Shown here: positions 16,783 through 19,270 of the stretch, piece by piece | Position numbering within the stretch: position 1 is the stretch's first letter | How the letters are laid out: the number at the start of each line of letters is the position of its first letter | Notes under the pieces: model-generated | Databases searched by the model: none | The model's input: only the letters and a program-made list of their open reading frames with translations | Told to the model about the DNA's origin: nothing | Translations under genes and position numbers: made by a program | From: JBELHJ01 sp042091495 | GTDB lineage: Bacteria > Bacteroidota > Bacteroidia > Flavobacteriales > Flavobacteriaceae | Direction: 5' to 3' | Length of the DNA: 19,270 nt | Assembly (NCBI GenBank): GCA_042091495.1 | Contig: JBELHJ010000042.1 | Span: 1-19,270, forward strand

Positions 16783-16810
16783 CAAAAATAACATTTAGGT
16801 ACGTTTCAAA
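16783..16810 (-). promoter_or_regulatory. Promoter of the Omp28-like gene (TTTG-N16-TATTTTTG)
   Basis: On the minus strand, a -33 TTTG (16807-16810) and an exact -7 TATTTTTG (16783-16790) are 16 bases apart. Transcription would start near 16776, so the ATG at 16792-16794 is outside the mRNA and the ATG at 16764 is the real start. The rest of the gap up to 16940 is AT-rich; a TATCTTTA at 16901-16908 may serve the divergent gene, but no -33 supports it. Confidence 0.6.
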
Positions 16811-16940
16811 CCTAATTAATTTAGATAAAAAGTGTTTTAATTACGTTTATGTGAATTTTAAGTACTTTAAATTGTAAAAAATCAATAATTGATTCTAAAT
16901 TATCTTTACAAATTTAGTAATATTGAAGAAAATTCCACTC

Positions 16941-17420
16941 ATGAAAAGATTCATATATAGCTTTTTATTAATATTTACGATTGGCGTTCATGCTCAGGAA
17001 CAGCTTCCTAACATCAACTTAAAAACACTAGATAACGAAACAATTAGCTTAAGAACCGTAAGCAATAATCATGAGTTAATAGTCATATCACTGTGGGCTA
17101 CCTGGTGCGTGCCATGTAAGAATGAATTAGATGCTATCAATGATGTCTATGAAGATTGGCAGGACGAAACAGATGTTGCGCTTTACGCCATATCTATTGA
17201 CGATTCAAGAACAGTGAAACGAGTTAAACCTTTGGTCAATGGTAAAGATTGGGATTTTGAAATTCTTTTAGACACTAACAACGACTTAAAACGTGCTTTA
17301 GGAGCAGCTACTGTTCCTCTAACACTTGTTGTTAAAAACGGCAAAATTGTTTTTAGACATTCTGGATACACTCCAGGATATGAAGATGAGTTATTCGAAA
17401 TTTTACGAGAACATTCTTAG
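16941..17420 (+). CDS. Secreted TlpA-like thioredoxin (CVPC)
   Basis: A 159-residue thiol-disulfide oxidoreductase. The ATG at 16941 opens a good signal peptide (MKRFIYSFLL..., cleavage near VHAQ, residues 18-19), whereas the TTG at 16923 only adds six residues ahead of it. The thioredoxin-like domain has the active site WATWCVPC (Cys56, Cys59) and cis-Pro126 in GAATVPLTLV, with the TlpA-type region LYAISIDDSRT between. It probably acts in the periplasm, as a reductant or disulfide carrier. The barrel gene starts 15 bases downstream, so they form an operon, divergent to the Omp28-like gene. Its partner protein is not known. Confidence 0.9.
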   Translation: MKRFIYSFLLIFTIGVHAQEQLPNINLKTLDNETISLRTVSNNHELIVISLWATWCVPCKNELDAINDVYEDWQDETDVALYAISIDDSRTVKRVKPLVNGKDWDFEILLDTNNDLKRALGAATVPLTLVVKNGKIVFRHSGYTPGYEDELFEILREHS

Positions 17421-17435
17421 TCCAAATATAATTCT

Positions 17436-19196
17436 ATGTCGTTTTTTAGAAGTATTCCGCTAGTTGCTATTGTTATTGCGTCTGTAAATTTAGTCGCTCA
17501 AAAAGACCATAAAAACTTTACTCAAGACGTTTTGTCTCATCTAAGTGGCAGCCTCGAATCTAATCTGCAATGGTATAATAATGACCCTGAATTTCTTGAA
17601 GTAGATTACGAAGATGAATACTTAAGATCTAACTCTTATTTAAGACTTGACTATGAGTTTTTGAATAATTTTACGGTAGGGCTGCAACTAGAATCCTATG
17701 AACCCATGGCTTTATTAAATTATTATAAAGGCTATGAAGGCACAGATCTCGCGACTTATTATGTAAATTATAAAAACGAATCTCTGGATATTACTGCAGG
17801 TTATTTTTACGAACAATTTGGTAGCGGACTTCTTTTAAGAACTTATGAGGAACGCCAATTAGGTTGGAATAATGCCCTGAGAGGTGGACGGGTGATCTAC
17901 ACTCCCAATTCATACCTTTCGGCTACTGTACTTTATGGCCAAATGCGAAATGCATTTGAAATTTCAGATACTAATCTTTATGGCGTAAACACTAATTTTG
18001 ATATAACAAATGCTTTTAAAATTCAATCCTTAAGTAATTTATCTTTGGGATTGAGTTATGTTGGAAAACAAGAAGACTTTTCAAAAAACCCTGACTTTAT
18101 AAATTCACCAAACACACCTAATCTAATTAGTTCCTATGCCATAAACTTAGACGCCGATTTTGGTAAGTTTTACACCAGTATGGAATACACCATTAAAGGT
18201 GAGGATGTGGCCTATCAGGATTTAGGAGGATTTTTAAAACCTGTATCAGATCAATTTTATAAGGGTAATGCCTTTTTAGTTGACTTAGGCTATACCAAAA
18301 AAGGCATTGGAATCAATACCACATTCAGAAGAATTGAAAACATGAGTTTTTTCGCTGAAAGTGATTTCAGTAACCCCAACCAAAACCAATTTAACATGCT
18401 GAGTATAAATTACATTCCTGCATTAACCAAGCAACAAGACTTTGCATTAGGAAACATTTATGTCTACCAACCTCAAGCAAGATTAAGTATCTCTGAGATT
18501 GCTGGACAGGCTGGTGAAATTGGTAGTCAAATTGATGCCTTTTACACCATAAAAAAGGGAACTGCTTTAGGTGGCAAGTACGGCACTAAACTTACAGCTA
18601 ACTTTTCATATTGGGCACTATTAGATGCAAAATTCAATGACCAAGAACAAACTTATGATGCTGAATTTTTAAAGTTTGGAAAAAAACTATTTAAAGATTT
18701 CAATATTGAAATAAGGAAAAAATGGTCAAAAACATGGAACTCTATATTTACTTTCCAAAATGGCACCACTAATAAAGGGGTTTTCACTGGAGAGCCTGTT
18801 GCCTTAGCCAATGAAGTTGATTTTACTATTGCGGTTGCTGAAGCTACCTACAAATTTGGAAAAGGTAAATCTATAAGACTTGAAGCTCAGCACTTATGGA
18901 GTGAATCCTTTTTAGTAGCTAGTAACATCGCCAATGGTAATTGGGCTGGTGGCACTATTGAAGTTAACCTAAACAGAAATCTATCATTATACGTTAACGA
19001 CATCTATAATTATGATAATTACGTTGAAGATTATCAAATACACTATTACAATTTTGGAGGGAGTTACTCAAAAGGTGCAACCAGGATCGCTTTAAACTAT
19101 GGTCGCCAACGAGGAGGACTTCTGTGTGTGGGAGGTGTTTGTAGATTTGTTCCTGAGAATACCGGTTTGAGTCTTAATCTTACCACTGCATTCTAG
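17436..19196 (+). CDS. Outer-membrane beta-barrel protein, DUF6029-like, with a C-terminal Cys pair
   Basis: A 586-residue protein with a signal peptide (about 1-22, ending VAQ). The mature part is full of alternating amphipathic strands with aromatic residues, for example LRLDYEFLNNFTVGLQLESY and LSLYVNDIYNYDNY, and it ends in Phe, as outer-membrane barrels do. The pattern fits DUF6029 of Bacteroidota, whose function is unknown; I assign this by recognition only. There are exactly two cysteines, Cys564 and Cys569, in LLCVGGVCRFVP close to the end. Fifteen bases upstream lies the thioredoxin gene and beyond it the divergent CGYC lipoprotein, so the pair may be the target of these proteins. 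The 74 bases after the stop show no convincing terminator. Confidence 0.78.
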   Translation: MSFFRSIPLVAIVIASVNLVAQKDHKNFTQDVLSHLSGSLESNLQWYNNDPEFLEVDYEDEYLRSNSYLRLDYEFLNNFTVGLQLESYEPMALLNYYKGYEGTDLATYYVNYKNESLDITAGYFYEQFGSGLLLRTYEERQLGWNNALRGGRVIYTPNSYLSATVLYGQMRNAFEISDTNLYGVNTNFDITNAFKIQSLSNLSLGLSYVGKQEDFSKNPDFINSPNTPNLISSYAINLDADFGKFYTSMEYTIKGEDVAYQDLGGFLKPVSDQFYKGNAFLVDLGYTKKGIGINTTFRRIENMSFFAESDFSNPNQNQFNMLSINYIPALTKQQDFALGNIYVYQPQARLSISEIAGQAGEIGSQIDAFYTIKKGTALGGKYGTKLTANFSYWALLDAKFNDQEQTYDAEFLKFGKKLFKDFNIEIRKKWSKTWNSIFTFQNGTTNKGVFTGEPVALANEVDFTIAVAEATYKFGKGKSIRLEAQHLWSESFLVASNIANGNWAGGTIEVNLNRNLSLYVNDIYNYDNYVEDYQIHYYNFGGSYSKGATRIALNYGRQRGGLLCVGGVCRFVPENTGLSLNLTTAF

Positions 19197-19270
19197 AAAA
19201 ATCCGCTAGGGCAATTTTTTATTATTTAAATTTTAATGGGAGATGAACCACTTTTTTAGTGTCAAAAAAA

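Noticed and set aside
16764..16794. Upstream ATG for the Omp28-like gene
   Set aside because: It sits against the -7 promoter element and would spoil the lipoprotein signal; the ATG at 16764 gives a standard lipobox.
17183..17371. Minus-strand open frame within tlpA
   Set aside because: Antisense shadow of a thioredoxin gene whose motifs are intact.
19197..19270. Possible terminator hairpin (CAC...GTG around 19248-19262) after the barrel gene
   Set aside because: The stem is only three or four pairs with a T-rich loop, and the window ends before any tail can be judged.

Overview
This AT-rich window looks like chromosomal DNA of a member of the Bacteroidota, most likely a marine Flavobacteriaceae. 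The signs are a complete Na+-pumping NADH dehydrogenase (Nqr) operon, a type IX secretion Plug-type protein (DUF5103), an Omp28-type lipoprotein with an acidic stretch after its lipid cysteine, a DUF6029-type outer-membrane barrel, promoter elements of the TAnnTTTG (-7) class, and few Shine-Dalgarno sequences. It reads as core genome. I see no phage, transposon, CRISPR or defence genes.

Layout. (1) 1-51: 5' part of a tRNA-Gly(TCC) on the minus strand. (2) 164-4209, plus strand: a GNAT acetyltransferase, then a tight cluster of phosphoglycerate mutase (gpmI), a small HAD phosphatase-like protein, methionine aminopeptidase (map) and a SAM methyltransferase. (3) 4213-11808, minus strand, read right to left: nqrABCDEF, a strong hairpin terminator, a small conserved-looking protein of unknown function, and apbE. 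ApbE is the flavin transferase that attaches FMN to NqrB and NqrC, so pump and maturation factor sit together. (4) 12000-15417, plus strand: Plug-type protein, apaG and pruA (glutamate semialdehyde dehydrogenase), closed by a bidirectional terminator. (5) 15481-19196: a divergent pair of units, an Omp28-like thioredoxin lipoprotein on minus, and a TlpA-like thioredoxin plus an outer-membrane barrel on plus.

Two points deserve attention. First, apbE appears broken by a run of exactly 100 N, but the N run is flanked by an identical 55-base sequence. Collapsing the copies restores one continuous in-frame 326-residue ApbE, so the break is almost certainly a scaffolding artefact. Second, the last cluster joins two thioredoxin-fold envelope proteins (CGYC lipoprotein, CVPC secreted protein) to a barrel whose only two cysteines form a Cys-x4-Cys pair near its C-terminus. 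This suggests a little-described cell-surface thiol-disulfide system. Several starts are corrected (5725, 16764, 16941) from promoter, terminator or signal-peptide evidence.
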